A DNA stretch of 64,000 bases from Pararhizobium polonicum (GCF_001687365.1 NZ_LGLV01000012.1:1-64000); one strand, 5' to 3'; shown: positions 16,066 to 24,523, counted from the first letter of the stretch. Translations and numbers: made by a program. Notes: a model not told the origin generated them from the letters alone.

Positions 16066-17262
16066 ATGGACGCCGATGGATTGGGAAAATGGGCCGCCCT
16101 GGCCGCCGCGGTCATCGCCACCGGGCAGGCAGGCACGACATGGGTCGACGGATACTACAAGGAGCAGACGGCAAAGCAGGAAGCGATCCAGAACCTCGAG
16201 CTTGCAGCAATCAAGGAACGCAGCGACCTGTCCAAGGTCTACCTTGATATCCTGCTGGCGGCGGACACCGACGTACAGGATCGCGCCCTCGTCTATGATG
16301 CCCTCAGCGAGCTGAAGGGGCATCCCCTGCAGCCCTGGGCGAAAAAGCGCGCGGAGGTCGCAGCCACCTATATTGCGCAAGTGGAAAAGAACCTGGCGGA
16401 GCGGCAAAAGGCGATGTCGATCCGCGAGGATACGGAACGGGAGATCGTCAGCCTCAAGCTCGAGGCAGAAAGTCTTCGCTCCGAGCTGAACGTCGCATTC
16501 GCCAACAACGACGACGCAAAGATCGTCGAATTGCGTGGGCTCATTCTGACCGTCTATCAAACGCTTTCGCAGAAGGAGGCGGCAAAGTCGGTCGCGGACA
16601 TCCAGGTGGCGGCGGTACTGGAGAAGAGCAGCACAGACCCGCAAGGGGCTCCGGTCGAAACGGCCAGCGCGGAAAATCTCGACGGCCAGGCTGTCATCGT
16701 TCTCAGCCAGAAGGTGACGGCCAAGTTTCTCTATCCCTATTTCGCGGAAAATGCCAAACCGCGGCTGGATGAGGATTTTGTCTACCTGCAGAACGCCCTG
16801 AAGGAATTCAAGGTATCCGATCCAAGGCTTGTGGCGATCATCCTGGCGACCCTGGCAATCGAGACCCCGTCCTTCAACGCCTACGAAGAGCCCGCTGCGG
16901 CCGGAGAACGTTACGAGGGCAGTGACGGGCTCGGCAACACCCAGCCCGGCGATGGCGTCAAATTCAGGGGACGCGGATATGTCGGCATCACCGGCCGGCA
17001 GAATTATACGGCAATGGCCAGCAGGCTCGGCTTCCCAAGCTTGCTGGACGTTCCGGAAGACGCAAAGAAGCCGGAAGTCGCGGCGCGCATCGCGCTTGCC
17101 TGGATCATGGACCGGCAGAAGAGCTACATCGCCAGCATCGAAAGCAATGACTTCGTCAGGGCCGGCCGGCTTGTGCGGGGTGGACGCCTGAAACCGCAGG
17201 AGCAGGAACGCTACGAAAGCATCTATCACAGCGTATTTGCAAAATTGACCGATGCGTCGTGA
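16066..17262 (+). CDS. Membrane-anchored coiled-coil protein with C-terminal GH19-like domain
   Basis: About 398 residues. An N-terminal hydrophobic segment (WAALAAAVIATGQAGTTWV, near residue 8) may anchor it in the inner membrane. A helical, charged region (about 30-210) with coiled-coil character follows. The last ~160 residues form a GH19/lysozyme-like domain: LAIETPSFNAYEEP carries the candidate catalytic Glu near 264 and FRGRGYVGITGRQNY near 299 is the cleft motif also found in the preceding gene. ATG 16066 has GGGG six bases upstream; GTG 16051, overlapping the previous stop, is an alternative. The domain order suggests a tethered wall-active enzyme or a spanin-like partner. I know of no named family with this exact build. 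Confidence 0.7.
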   Translation: MDADGLGKWAALAAAVIATGQAGTTWVDGYYKEQTAKQEAIQNLELAAIKERSDLSKVYLDILLAADTDVQDRALVYDALSELKGHPLQPWAKKRAEVAATYIAQVEKNLAERQKAMSIREDTEREIVSLKLEAESLRSELNVAFANNDDAKIVELRGLILTVYQTLSQKEAAKSVADIQVAAVLEKSSTDPQGAPVETASAENLDGQAVIVLSQKVTAKFLYPYFAENAKPRLDEDFVYLQNALKEFKVSDPRLVAIILATLAIETPSFNAYEEPAAAGERYEGSDGLGNTQPGDGVKFRGRGYVGITGRQNYTAMASRLGFPSLLDVPEDAKKPEVAARIALAWIMDRQKSYIASIESNDFVRAGRLVRGGRLKPQEQERYESIYHSVFAKLTDAS

Positions 17263-17296
17263 GGCCGGACGGCAATATGGCATTTACGCGGTAGCA

Positions 17297-17668
17297 TCAG
17301 CTCCGCGGCCGAGGATATCCCATCAGGGTTTCATTTTCCTGGTCGGTCAATCGCTCGATCACCTTGAGCTGCGCAGGAATATTCATACGCTCGTGCAAAA
17401 CGGCTGCCACCACGAAGGTCGCGTCATCAACGACAATATAGACGGCGTAGTGATGCTCGATCTTATGGAGCCGGAACAGCGAATTTTCGACCCGCTCATC
17501 CTTTTTCGTCTTCACACGAGCATAGGCATCAGGGATGGCATTGAAGCCTTCCCGAAGCAGGCGTCCATAAATTTTCGCCTGTTCCCGGGACCATGTCCGC
17601 GCCGTCTCGCGCACTGCCAGCCGGTAATTGTCCAGAGCGGTCGGTAGAATGAAAATGCGTGGAGCCAC
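17297..17668 (-). CDS. parE: ParE/RelE-superfamily toxin
   Basis: A 123-residue basic protein with the ParE fold: an N-terminal helix pair (ALDNYRLAVRETARTWSREQA) and strands ending in HHYAVYIVVDDATFVVAAVLHERMN. ParE toxins poison gyrase; RelE relatives cut mRNA, and sequence alone does not decide. The GTG start at 17668 overlaps the stop of the antitoxin gene by one base, the usual arrangement for coupled expression. It converges with the second GH19-like gene. Confidence 0.85.
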   Translation of the reverse strand: MAPRIFILPTALDNYRLAVRETARTWSREQAKIYGRLLREGFNAIPDAYARVKTKKDERVENSLFRLHKIEHHYAVYIVVDDATFVVAAVLHERMNIPAQLKVIERLTDQENETLMGYPRPRS

Positions 17669-17925
17669 TAGCGCAGTTCTTCGGCGAGTTCCGTGTCAAT
17701 CGCATCAAGAGCCGAAAGAGGCAGCATATCGCCACGCCGGAATTCTTCCTCTGCCCGCAGCAGTGAGCGGATGGCATAACGGCGGTCTTCCTCGCGTGCC
17801 ATATCCTCGCGGATGAGGGCGCGCACATATTCGCTTGGTGTCGTGTACTGGTTTTTACCGTCGGCGCGCATATCCACGAACGCGCGCATTTCGTCGGGCA
17901 AACTTACATGCAGGCTGCTGGCCAT
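17668..17925 (-). CDS. parD: ParD-like ribbon-helix-helix antitoxin
   Basis: An 85-residue protein. The N-terminal half (SLHVSLPDEMRAFVDMR, then TTPSEYVRALIRED) is a ribbon-helix-helix DNA-binding domain; the acidic C-terminal half (RAEEEFRRGDMLPLSALDAID) is the toxin-binding tail typical of ParD. It is the first gene of the pair and would repress its own promoter. A perfect palindrome lies about 106 bases upstream. Confidence 0.88.
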   Translation of the reverse strand: MASSLHVSLPDEMRAFVDMRADGKNQYTTPSEYVRALIREDMAREEDRRYAIRSLLRAEEEFRRGDMLPLSALDAIDTELAEELR

Positions 17926-18303
17926 AAATGCGCGTCCTTACATTACCGCTGCATCATTTTATCCTTACCCGATTCCGACTTCAGGAATGACGCAGTCGCT
18001 ACTACGGAAACTATCCCGCACCCCTACCTTAATGTCAATATTTGACATTTTAGCGCCGTTTCGACCGCTCAGGGCAAAAAGACCGACGTTCGCCCCCTAC
18101 TCCAGCCAGCAGAATTGTTTCGCGGGATTTTCTGTGTCGCGGCATTCTCCAAGAGATTATCATCCCCGTCAAACGGGGGAACCCTGCACCGAAATCAAGG
18201 CCCCAAAGCGCGCCGCAATCTTCCAGATTCGCAAGCGCGCTTCAGGTCCTTGATTTTACGCATATCGTTCTCGCAAAACCGCTCGTCTTTTGCGCGGCAT
18301 GCC
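17926..18303. other. Intergenic region upstream of parDE and downstream of the orphan binding-protein gene
   Basis: A 378-bp stretch. Besides the parDE promoter it holds a short stem CCCCGT-CAA-ACGGGG near 18174-18188, which lacks a T run. No gene is supported; composition is mixed and not clearly coding. Confidence 0.4.
18010..18049 (-). promoter_or_regulatory. Promoter and palindromic operator of the first parDE module
   Basis: On the minus strand TTGACA (18038-18033) is followed after 17 bases by GATAGT (18015-18010). The -35 sits in a perfect palindrome, AATGTCAA-TAT-TTGACATT (18031-18049), well placed for autorepression by ParD. The promoter start would leave a leader of about 78 bases. 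Confidence 0.55.
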
Positions 18304-19275
18304 TCAGCTCGCCCGCCCCTTCCAGACGATATCGCTGACGGTCAGTTGCTTGGGGATGATCTGCAGCTGGTAGAACTCATCGGCCAGCGCCTGCTGGTAG
18401 GCAATCGCCTCGGGGCCGACCGTCGAGACATCGGCAAGGCTGAACCCTTTGCGGGTCAGCACGATCCGCTGGATATCCTCCGGTACGCCGGTGATCTTCG
18501 ACAGCGCCGCGACAGTCCCGTCGAGGTCCGCCTGCGCCGCAGCACCCACCTTTGCCAGCTCATCGAGCACATCGGCCAGCACATCGCCATGAGCCGCGGT
18601 GAAGTCGCCGTTGCTGAGAAAGTAGCTCCAGGAATCGACGATCCCTTCGGCCGTGGTCAGCACGCGTGTCTGCGGATCCTTCTCGGCGACGGCCAGATAG
18701 GGATCCCAGATCGACCAGGCATCGATCTGGTTGCTGGCAAAAGCCGCCGCCGCATCCGAGGGCGAGAGGTCGGCCGGCTCGATGTCGGTGATGTCGAGCC
18801 CGGCCTTGCGCAACGCCTTGACGGTGAAATTATGGGCGCTGGAGCCGCGCTTGAAGGCCACGCGCTTGCCCTTCAGATCGGCAACCGACTGGATCGGCGA
18901 ATCCTTGCGCACCAGGATTGCCGAGGCGGCCACCGAGCCCCTGTAGGTGCCGGCGTACAACAGGTTGCCGCCGGCGGCCTGCGCAAACAGCGGCGGCACG
19001 TCGCCGGTCGGTCCGAAATCGATGGCACCGGTCCCCAGCGCTTCGAGCAGCGGCGGGCCGGAGGAAAACTCCGCCCAACTGATGGAAATGCCGCGGTCGG
19101 CAAAGCGTTTTTCCAGCGCGCCCGTCCCCTTGGCAAGCGCCAGAACGCCGTTCTTCTGCCAGCCGAAACGCAACTCCTTCAGCGGTTCCGCTGCCGATGC
19201 GCGTCGCGTCGTCGGCAGGATCGCCACCGTTGCGGCCGCGCCCAGAAGCGACAATGTCTGTCTGCGGGTAAACAT
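18304..19275 (-). CDS. Orphan aliphatic-sulfonate-type ABC substrate-binding protein (SsuA-like)
   Basis: A 323-residue NMT1/SsuA-fold binding protein. The signal peptide begins MFTRRQTLSLLGAAATVA, with a twin-arginine-like start. The mature part has ELRFGWQKNGVLALAKG, EFSSGPPLLEALGTGAIDFG and DVPPLFAQAAGG, which match SsuA. The frame is open to 19491 but ATG 19275 starts the signal peptide and has AGAGG eight bases upstream. No permease or ATPase gene is adjacent. It is a clear paralogue of the SsuA at 50140-51108 and could feed that transporter with other organosulfonates. Confidence 0.85.
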   Translation of the reverse strand: MFTRRQTLSLLGAAATVAILPTTRRASAAEPLKELRFGWQKNGVLALAKGTGALEKRFADRGISISWAEFSSGPPLLEALGTGAIDFGPTGDVPPLFAQAAGGNLLYAGTYRGSVAASAILVRKDSPIQSVADLKGKRVAFKRGSSAHNFTVKALRKAGLDITDIEPADLSPSDAAAAFASNQIDAWSIWDPYLAVAEKDPQTRVLTTAEGIVDSWSYFLSNGDFTAAHGDVLADVLDELAKVGAAAQADLDGTVAALSKITGVPEDIQRIVLTRKGFSLADVSTVGPEAIAYQQALADEFYQLQIIPKQLTVSDIVWKGRAS

Positions 19276-19540
19276 GGCTTTCACCTCTCGTTCCGTTTGC
19301 CCGGCCGTCCAGCAGGGTCTGCGCAGACAAGAATGGATAAACACACAAATTCTATCGACATTATAATTATCTAAAACAGGGGGCTTGCGACAAAATTTGC
19401 GGCGGCGAACACGGCCTTGCCGGAAAATCGTTTCAGGATCGCTTTTGCAACAGCGCAGCCACCCGCAGGCCCTTCCCCGCTCCGGCCGCATCGGTTAGAG
19501 CATCTAGGTCTCGCAAGATCAGATTCTCAGGAGTTTTCGA

Positions 19541-20413
19541 ATGGCTAAAGTCGCGTTCATTGGTCTCGGCGTCATGGGATATCCGATGGCCGGTCACCTG
19601 AAGGTCAAGGGCGGCCACGCGCTGACCGTCTATAACCGGACATTCTCGAAAGCCGAAAAATGGGCGGTGGAATTCGGCGGACGCGCCGCATCGACGCCGG
19701 CCGAAGCTGCCGATGGCGCCGATTTCATCTTCTCCTGCGTCGGCAATGACGACGACCTGCGCTCGGTCACCACAGGCAAGGACGGCGCCTTCGAAACCCT
19801 GAAATCCGGTGCCGTCTTCGTCGACAACACCACAGCCTCGGCCGAGGTCGCCCGCGAGCTTGATGCAGCCGCCACCGCACGCGGCGCCCATTTCATCGAC
19901 GCTCCGGTGTCCGGTGGCCAGGCGGGCGCCGAAAACGGCGTGCTGACGGTGATGTGCGGCGGCGATCCGGCCGTATTCGAGCGCGCCCGGCCGGTCATCG
20001 ATGCCTATGCCCGCATGGTCGGCCTGATGGGACCTGCCGGTTCAGGCCAGCTGACCAAGATGGTCAACCAGATCTGCATCGCCGGCCTCGTCCAGGGGCT
20101 GGCCGAAGGCATCCATTTCGGCAAGAAGGCCGGCCTCGACATCGAGAAGGTCATCGAGGTCATTTCCAAGGGGGCCGCCGGGTCCTGGCAGATGGAAAAC
20201 CGCCACAAGACCATGAACGCCGGCAAATACGACTTCGGTTTCGCCGTCGACTGGATGCGCAAGGATCTGGATATCGTCCTTGCCGAAGCCCGCAACAACG
20301 GCGCCCGCCTGCCGGCCACAGCCCTCGTCGACCAGTTCTATGCCGAGGTGCAGGCCATGGGCGGCAACCGCTGGGACACCTCGTCGCTGCTGGCGCGTCT
20401 GGACAGCAAATAA
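19541..20413 (+). CDS. NAD(P)-dependent beta-hydroxyacid dehydrogenase (3-hydroxyisobutyrate dehydrogenase/GarR family)
   Basis: A 290-residue cytoplasmic enzyme. The N-terminus IGLGVMGYPMAGHL binds NAD(P); FIDAPVSGGQAGAENG binds the substrate; GQLTKMVNQ holds the catalytic Lys, and the C-terminal helical domain has DFGFAVDWMRKDLD. Members reduce tartronate semialdehyde or oxidise 3-hydroxyisobutyrate and similar hydroxyacids; the substrate is not resolved. Start ATG 19541 has GGAG eight bases upstream. It is divergent from the SsuA-like gene and convergent with the second parE. Confidence 0.9.
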   Translation: MAKVAFIGLGVMGYPMAGHLKVKGGHALTVYNRTFSKAEKWAVEFGGRAASTPAEAADGADFIFSCVGNDDDLRSVTTGKDGAFETLKSGAVFVDNTTASAEVARELDAAATARGAHFIDAPVSGGQAGAENGVLTVMCGGDPAVFERARPVIDAYARMVGLMGPAGSGQLTKMVNQICIAGLVQGLAEGIHFGKKAGLDIEKVIEVISKGAAGSWQMENRHKTMNAGKYDFGFAVDWMRKDLDIVLAEARNNGARLPATALVDQFYAEVQAMGGNRWDTSSLLARLDSK

Positions 20414-20435
20414 ATCCCGCCAGGTTCGGGGCGCC

Positions 20436-20729
20436 CTATTCGATCGTCTCCGAACCTATTTTCCGGCGGCCGTGAAGCACTCTCAAGATCGTTACGGTCC
20501 CGTCGCTGTAACGATAAAGAATGAGGTGGTTTCCCAAGGTCAAATGCCGGAGACCGGCCGCTATGTCATCGCGCCTCTGACCGGACTCCGGATAAACGAG
20601 CAATTGCTCAAAACGGTTCTGAAAGGAATCCAGCAGCCTGTCGGCTGCCGTCAGATTTTCTTGTGCCAGATAGGTCCAGATATCGATCAGGTCCTGATCG
20701 GCAGCAACGGTGCGTGAAAGAACACGCAA
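20436..20729 (-). CDS. parE: ParE-family toxin (second module)
   Basis: A 97-residue basic protein with the classic ParE pattern: DQDLIDIWTYLAQEN, LLDSFQNRFEQLLVYPESGQRRDDI, and the ending HLILYRYSDGTVTILRVLHGRRK. The start is a TTG at 20729, four bases after the antitoxin stop; no better start is in frame. The conserved ending and the adjacent RHH gene make a gyrase-poisoning toxin likely. It is not a close copy of the first module. Confidence 0.88.
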   Translation of the reverse strand: MRVLSRTVAADQDLIDIWTYLAQENLTAADRLLDSFQNRFEQLLVYPESGQRRDDIAAGLRHLTLGNHLILYRYSDGTVTILRVLHGRRKIGSETIE

Positions 20730-20733
20730 TCGA

Positions 20734-21015
20734 TCACCGTTTCATCGTCGATTTTGCCGCATAAAGCCGGCGTGCCTCGGTCTTGAGGTCATCCATCGTC
20801 ACGAATCGGCTGGTCCCGCTGCCTTCGGCCTCTCGAACCATATCGCCAAGCTCTTCGGGAGAATATCCGAGAAGATCACGCCGCTCTTTCCACTCCCGCA
20901 CCGCTTCGCCAACGACATCGCTCGGCGAAGCATAGCCGCCCTTTTCCACCGCATCGCGAAGGAAATCAGCAGTTTCCTGCGTTAGCGACACGGTTACTTT
21001 CTCGACGACGCCCAT
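20734..21015 (-). CDS. parD: ParD-family antitoxin (second module)
   Basis: A 93-residue protein with a ribbon-helix-helix N-terminus (VEKVTVSLTQETADFLRDAVEKGGYASPSDVVGEA split over strand and helices) followed by a toxin-binding tail with GTSRFVTMDDLKTEARR. It belongs to the CC2985-type ParD group by these motifs. A GGAGG lies six bases before ATG 21015. A possible promoter TTGCCG-N17-TATGTT is seen at about 21067-21039. Confidence 0.88.
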   Translation of the reverse strand: MGVVEKVTVSLTQETADFLRDAVEKGGYASPSDVVGEAVREWKERRDLLGYSPEELGDMVREAEGSGTSRFVTMDDLKTEARRLYAAKSTMKR

Positions 21016-21073
21016 AGCAACCTCCGTTCAACTCATCCAACATAAGCGTTCGATAAAGTCGCGGCAAGCAGCC

Positions 21074-21562
21074 TCAATCCTCGCTGGATTTCGCCTGATC
21101 GATCACCATGTAGTCGAGCGGTAGCTGCGTCGTGTACTTGATCTGCTCCATCGCGAAGGCCGAGGACACGTCGCGGATCTCGATCTTGGCGATCATCCGC
21201 TTGTAGAAGGCGTCATAGGCGGCAATGTCGGGCACCACGACGCGCAGCAGATAGTCGACATCGCCGCTCATGCGGTAGAATTCCACCACTTCCGGAAATT
21301 CGCCGACCACTTCGGAAAAGCGCCGCAGCCATTCGATCGAATGGGTGTTGGTGCGGATCGACACGAACACCGTGACCTTGGTGTTGACCTTGACCGGATC
21401 GAGCAGCGCCACGCGGCCGCGGATCACCCCGTCTTCCTCCATCTTCTGGATGCGGCGCCAGCAAGGTGTGGTGGACAGGCCGACCTTTTTGGCGAGATCG
21501 GCAACGGCGAGCGTGGAATCTTCCTGCAACAGGCGCAGGATTTTGCGGTCAAGACGATCCAT
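21074..21562 (-). CDS. Lrp/AsnC-family transcriptional regulator
   Basis: A 162-residue regulator: winged helix-turn-helix at 1-60 (LDRKILRLLQEDSTLAVADLA, then GLSTTPCWRRIQKMEEDGVI) and a RAM ligand-binding domain at 65-145 (VVEFYRMSGDVDYLLRVVVPD). The segment is typical of alphaproteobacterial Lrp proteins that sense amino acids. The frame is open upstream to 22033 inside the next gene; ATG 21562 with GGAGG eight bases upstream is the natural start. Its targets are not identifiable here; no amino-acid gene is divergent from it. Confidence 0.9.
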   Translation of the reverse strand: MDRLDRKILRLLQEDSTLAVADLAKKVGLSTTPCWRRIQKMEEDGVIRGRVALLDPVKVNTKVTVFVSIRTNTHSIEWLRRFSEVVGEFPEVVEFYRMSGDVDYLLRVVVPDIAAYDAFYKRMIAKIEIRDVSSAFAMEQIKYTTQLPLDYMVIDQAKSSED

Positions 21563-21627
21563 AAACAGCCTCCTTCGAATATTATTCTCTCTATAGCGTG
21601 AAATTAGCCAAATGAAAGAAAATTGTT

Positions 21628-22260
21628 TCAGGCAGTCATTTTTTCGACGCGCGCGCGCAGGACCGGCAGGACGTCGGCTTCGAACCAGGGATTTTTCTTC
21701 AGCCAGCCGGTATTGCGCCAGCTCGGATGCGGCAGGGCGAGCACCGCCGGACCGGTGTTCGAGCCCAGATAGCTGCGCCAGTTGCGCACCGTTTCGGTCA
21801 TCGTCGCAGCCCGCCGGTCGCCAAGATGCCAGGTTTGCGCATAGTGGCCGATGGCCAGCACCAGCTCGATCTGCGGCATCGCGTCGATGACCGTTTGGCG
21901 CCAGCGCGGCGCGCATTCCCGGCGCGGCGGCAGGTCGCTGCCATGGACATCGTAGCCGGGAAAGCAGAACCCCATCGGCACGATGGCGAAAAGGCCGGGG
22001 TCGTAAAACTGCGCGCGGGTCACACCGAGCCATTGCCGCAACCGATCGCCGGAGGCATCGTTGAACGGCAACCCGCTCTCATGGACGCGCAATCCCGGCG
22101 CCTGACCAGCGATCAGGATCCGCGCTGCCGACGAGATCACCGCGACCGGACGCGGCTCGTGCGGCAGCCGGTGCTCCGCCCCGCGCGCCGGGGCATCGCG
22201 ACAGATCCGGCAGGCGGCAATCGCCGCGCGCAAATCTTCAAGCCCGTCGCCCTCAGCCAT
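21628..22260 (-). CDS. Family 4-like uracil-DNA glycosylase with Fe-S cluster cysteines
   Basis: A 210-residue DNA repair enzyme that would excise uracil from DNA. Motif A is GQAPGLRVHESGLPFNDASG, and ALPHPSWRNTGW is the His-Pro-Ser motif. Four Cys, in ACRICRD, GFCFPG and RRECAP, are spaced CxxC and C-x16-C, as for the [4Fe-4S] cluster of family 4 enzymes. ATG 22260 is preferred over the in-frame TTG 22275. It overlaps the thermonuclease gene by eight bases, so the two are coupled. Confidence 0.85.
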   Translation of the reverse strand: MAEGDGLEDLRAAIAACRICRDAPARGAEHRLPHEPRPVAVISSAARILIAGQAPGLRVHESGLPFNDASGDRLRQWLGVTRAQFYDPGLFAIVPMGFCFPGYDVHGSDLPPRRECAPRWRQTVIDAMPQIELVLAIGHYAQTWHLGDRRAATMTETVRNWRSYLGSNTGPAVLALPHPSWRNTGWLKKNPWFEADVLPVLRARVEKMTA

Positions 22261-22852
22261 TCCACAGCCCCGCAAATATCGCCTTTACCCTGTCGCCAAA
22301 CTGCTGAAACAGCGTATCCGGCGAGTTATCCGGCCTATGCGGCGCCTCGTCCATACCGCCATGGGTCTGCCGCCAGGTCCGCGGTGCATCGAAGGTGCCG
22401 GCCCAGAGCCCGAGGCGGTCCCTTCTCGCGGCATCTTCCTCTGCTGCATATTTCCCGAAGGCGACGGCATAACCGCCAGCAACCATTGCTGCATTGAGAT
22501 CACGATTTCGCGCCGAGCAGACGGCCAGCAACCGCCCGTACCGGTCGGCGCCATCGACCGCGCATATCGTTTGCTCCGCGCCGATCAGCCCCCGCAGACG
22601 GTCCCTCGCCTCGGTACCGCAGGGCCAGTCCTGCGCACCGCGCCGGCAGACCTGCCGCAGTTCCGGCGCATCGATGCCCGTCAGCCGGATGCGCTTGCCG
22701 TCAAGCACCAGCGTATCACCGTCGACAATGCGCGCCCGCCCGGACATCGTCTCGCCTTGCGAACTGTCGAGGCGCACCACGATCAGCCCGATGAACAGCA
22801 GGATCAATGCCGTCAGCAGAAGGTCGCGGATGAGGCGTGCCATGCGTTGCAT
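22253..22852 (-). CDS. Membrane-anchored thermonuclease (SNase) family protein
   Basis: A 199-residue protein. An N-terminal helix (LLLTALILLFIGLIVVRL, about residues 10-27) anchors or exports it. The nuclease domain has IVDGDTLVLDGKRIRLTGIDAPE, with the Ca-binding Asp and catalytic Arg of staphylococcal nuclease, and DRYGRLLA further on. The C-terminal ~50 residues are an unstructured tail. ATG 22852 has AGGA five bases upstream; TTG 22873 is in frame but weaker. Linked by overlap to the uracil-DNA glycosylase gene, although a nuclease outside the membrane would not act in the same step. Confidence 0.85.
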   Translation of the reverse strand: MQRMARLIRDLLLTALILLFIGLIVVRLDSSQGETMSGRARIVDGDTLVLDGKRIRLTGIDAPELRQVCRRGAQDWPCGTEARDRLRGLIGAEQTICAVDGADRYGRLLAVCSARNRDLNAAMVAGGYAVAFGKYAAEEDAARRDRLGLWAGTFDAPRTWRQTHGGMDEAPHRPDNSPDTLFQQFGDRVKAIFAGLWNG

Positions 22853-22981
22853 TGTTGTCCTGACTGGCCGCAACCATCGAATTCAGCCGATGGAATATGC
22901 GTCGAAAAACACGAAACCGCAGCAACTTCTTAAGGATTCCCCCTTAAAGTTCAACGGATTCCGTTAACGCATTTGAGAGTC

Positions 22982-24517
22982 ATGAGTAAGGGCGTCAGCA
23001 CCTCGACCGACAAGATTATCGTCGACAAATCGCGCAGCCATCGCAACACGGCTGTGTCGAAGGCCGTGCGCATGACCCGTGAACGCCTGCAGGCCGGCCC
23101 GTCGAATACGTCCGGCTTCGACAGGGAAATGCTCGGACTTCATATCGATTCGATGCTGCAGGGCGCCATCGCCATGCCGATCTTCGTGCTGATCGTCACC
23201 GGTATCGGCATCTATCTCTCGCAAAGCCTCGATCTCGTTCTCTGGGGCATCATGGGGCTGTGCGTCCATGCCCTCGGCATCCTGCTGGCGCGCCGGGCCA
23301 AGACGCTGGACATCCCGGTCGAGCTGGTGCCCTCCTGGCAACGCCGCTTTCTGATCGTCCAGATCGTGTTCGGCTGCTGCTGGGCGATCTTCATGCTGCA
23401 GGATTGCGACAGCTGCGGCCCGGTCAATTACGGCTTCTTCAAGGGCGCCGTCCTGCTGATCGCACTGGCTGCGACGGCGATGAGCACGTTTCTCCTGCGC
23501 AACGCCCTGCTCTTCACCTTCATTCCCGTCATTCTGGTGCTCGCCGGCATAACGCTGAATACCCGTGATGCCGGTTACATGGCGCTGACGGCGGTTGTCT
23601 CGACCTCGCTGGTCTTCCTCGTCTTCATGACCAAGCGCATGCACCGCGCCAATGTCCACATCCTGTCGGTGCAATCGGAAAAGGACGACCTGATCGCCGA
23701 GCTCGAGGTGGCCAAGTCGATGTCCGACGAGGCCCGCCGCCGCGCCGAGGAAGCCAATCTCGCCAAATCCCGCTTTCTGGCCTCCATGTCGCATGAGCTG
23801 CGCACGCCGCTCAACGCCATTCTCGGCTTCTCCGAGGTCATGTCGACGGAAGTGCTCGGCCCGCTCAACAACCCGATCTACAAGGAATATACCGGCGACA
23901 TCCATCGCTCCGGCCAGCACCTGCTCGACCTGATCAACGAGATCCTCGATCTGTCGCGCATTGAGGCCGGAAAATATGATCTGAGCGAGGAAGCCATCCA
24001 GCTGGTCGAGATCACCGAGGATTGCATCGGCATGGTGCAGCTGAAAGCCCGCACCAAGAACATCAGCATCACCGAACAGTTCGAATACGGCATGCCCTCG
24101 GTCTGGGTAGACGAAAAGTCGATGCGCCAGGTGGTCCTGAACCTGTTGTCGAACGCCGTGAAATTCACGCCGTCTGGCGGCGAGATCTCCGTCAAGGTCG
24201 GCTGGACGGCCGGCGGCGGCCAGTATCTCTCCATCAAGGACAACGGACCGGGCATCCCCGAAGAAGAAATTCCCGTCGTCCTCTCGGCCTTCGGCCAGGG
24301 CTCGATCGCCATCAAGAGCGCCGAACAGGGAACCGGTCTCGGCCTGCCGATCGTGCAGGCGATCCTTGCCAAGCACAACGGCCAGTTCATCCTGCGCTCG
24401 AAACTGCGCGAAGGCACGGAAGCCATCGCCATCCTGCCGTCAAAGCGCGTGCTGCAGAGCGTTCCGGCCGTCGAAGACGCACCGGCCGTCGCGCGCCGCA
24501 GGAAAAGCTTCGCTTAG
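22982..24517 (+). CDS. Membrane sensor histidine kinase, PleC/DivJ-like (PdhS family)
   Basis: A 511-residue kinase. Residues 60-220 form several membrane helices, followed by a helical linker and a HisKA domain with SMSHELRTPLNAILGFSE (phospho-acceptor His271), then an ATP-binding domain with NLLSNAVKFTP, DNGPGIP and GTGLGLPI. The sequence around the H box is characteristic of alphaproteobacterial PleC/DivJ-type kinases that control DivK and the cell-cycle regulator CtrA. No response regulator is adjacent, which fits that network. Which paralogue it is (PdhS1, PdhS2) is not resolved. ATG 22982 is preferred to the in-frame TTG 22973. Confidence 0.85.
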   Translation: MSKGVSTSTDKIIVDKSRSHRNTAVSKAVRMTRERLQAGPSNTSGFDREMLGLHIDSMLQGAIAMPIFVLIVTGIGIYLSQSLDLVLWGIMGLCVHALGILLARRAKTLDIPVELVPSWQRRFLIVQIVFGCCWAIFMLQDCDSCGPVNYGFFKGAVLLIALAATAMSTFLLRNALLFTFIPVILVLAGITLNTRDAGYMALTAVVSTSLVFLVFMTKRMHRANVHILSVQSEKDDLIAELEVAKSMSDEARRRAEEANLAKSRFLASMSHELRTPLNAILGFSEVMSTEVLGPLNNPIYKEYTGDIHRSGQHLLDLINEILDLSRIEAGKYDLSEEAIQLVEITEDCIGMVQLKARTKNISITEQFEYGMPSVWVDEKSMRQVVLNLLSNAVKFTPSGGEISVKVGWTAGGGQYLSIKDNGPGIPEEEIPVVLSAFGQGSIAIKSAEQGTGLGLPIVQAILAKHNGQFILRSKLREGTEAIAILPSKRVLQSVPAVEDAPAVARRRKSFA

Positions 24518-24523
24518 AGCGCG

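Noticed and set aside
17938-18253. Plus-strand gene upstream of the SsuA-like gene
   Set aside because: Frames here lack start signals and the region contains the parDE promoter.
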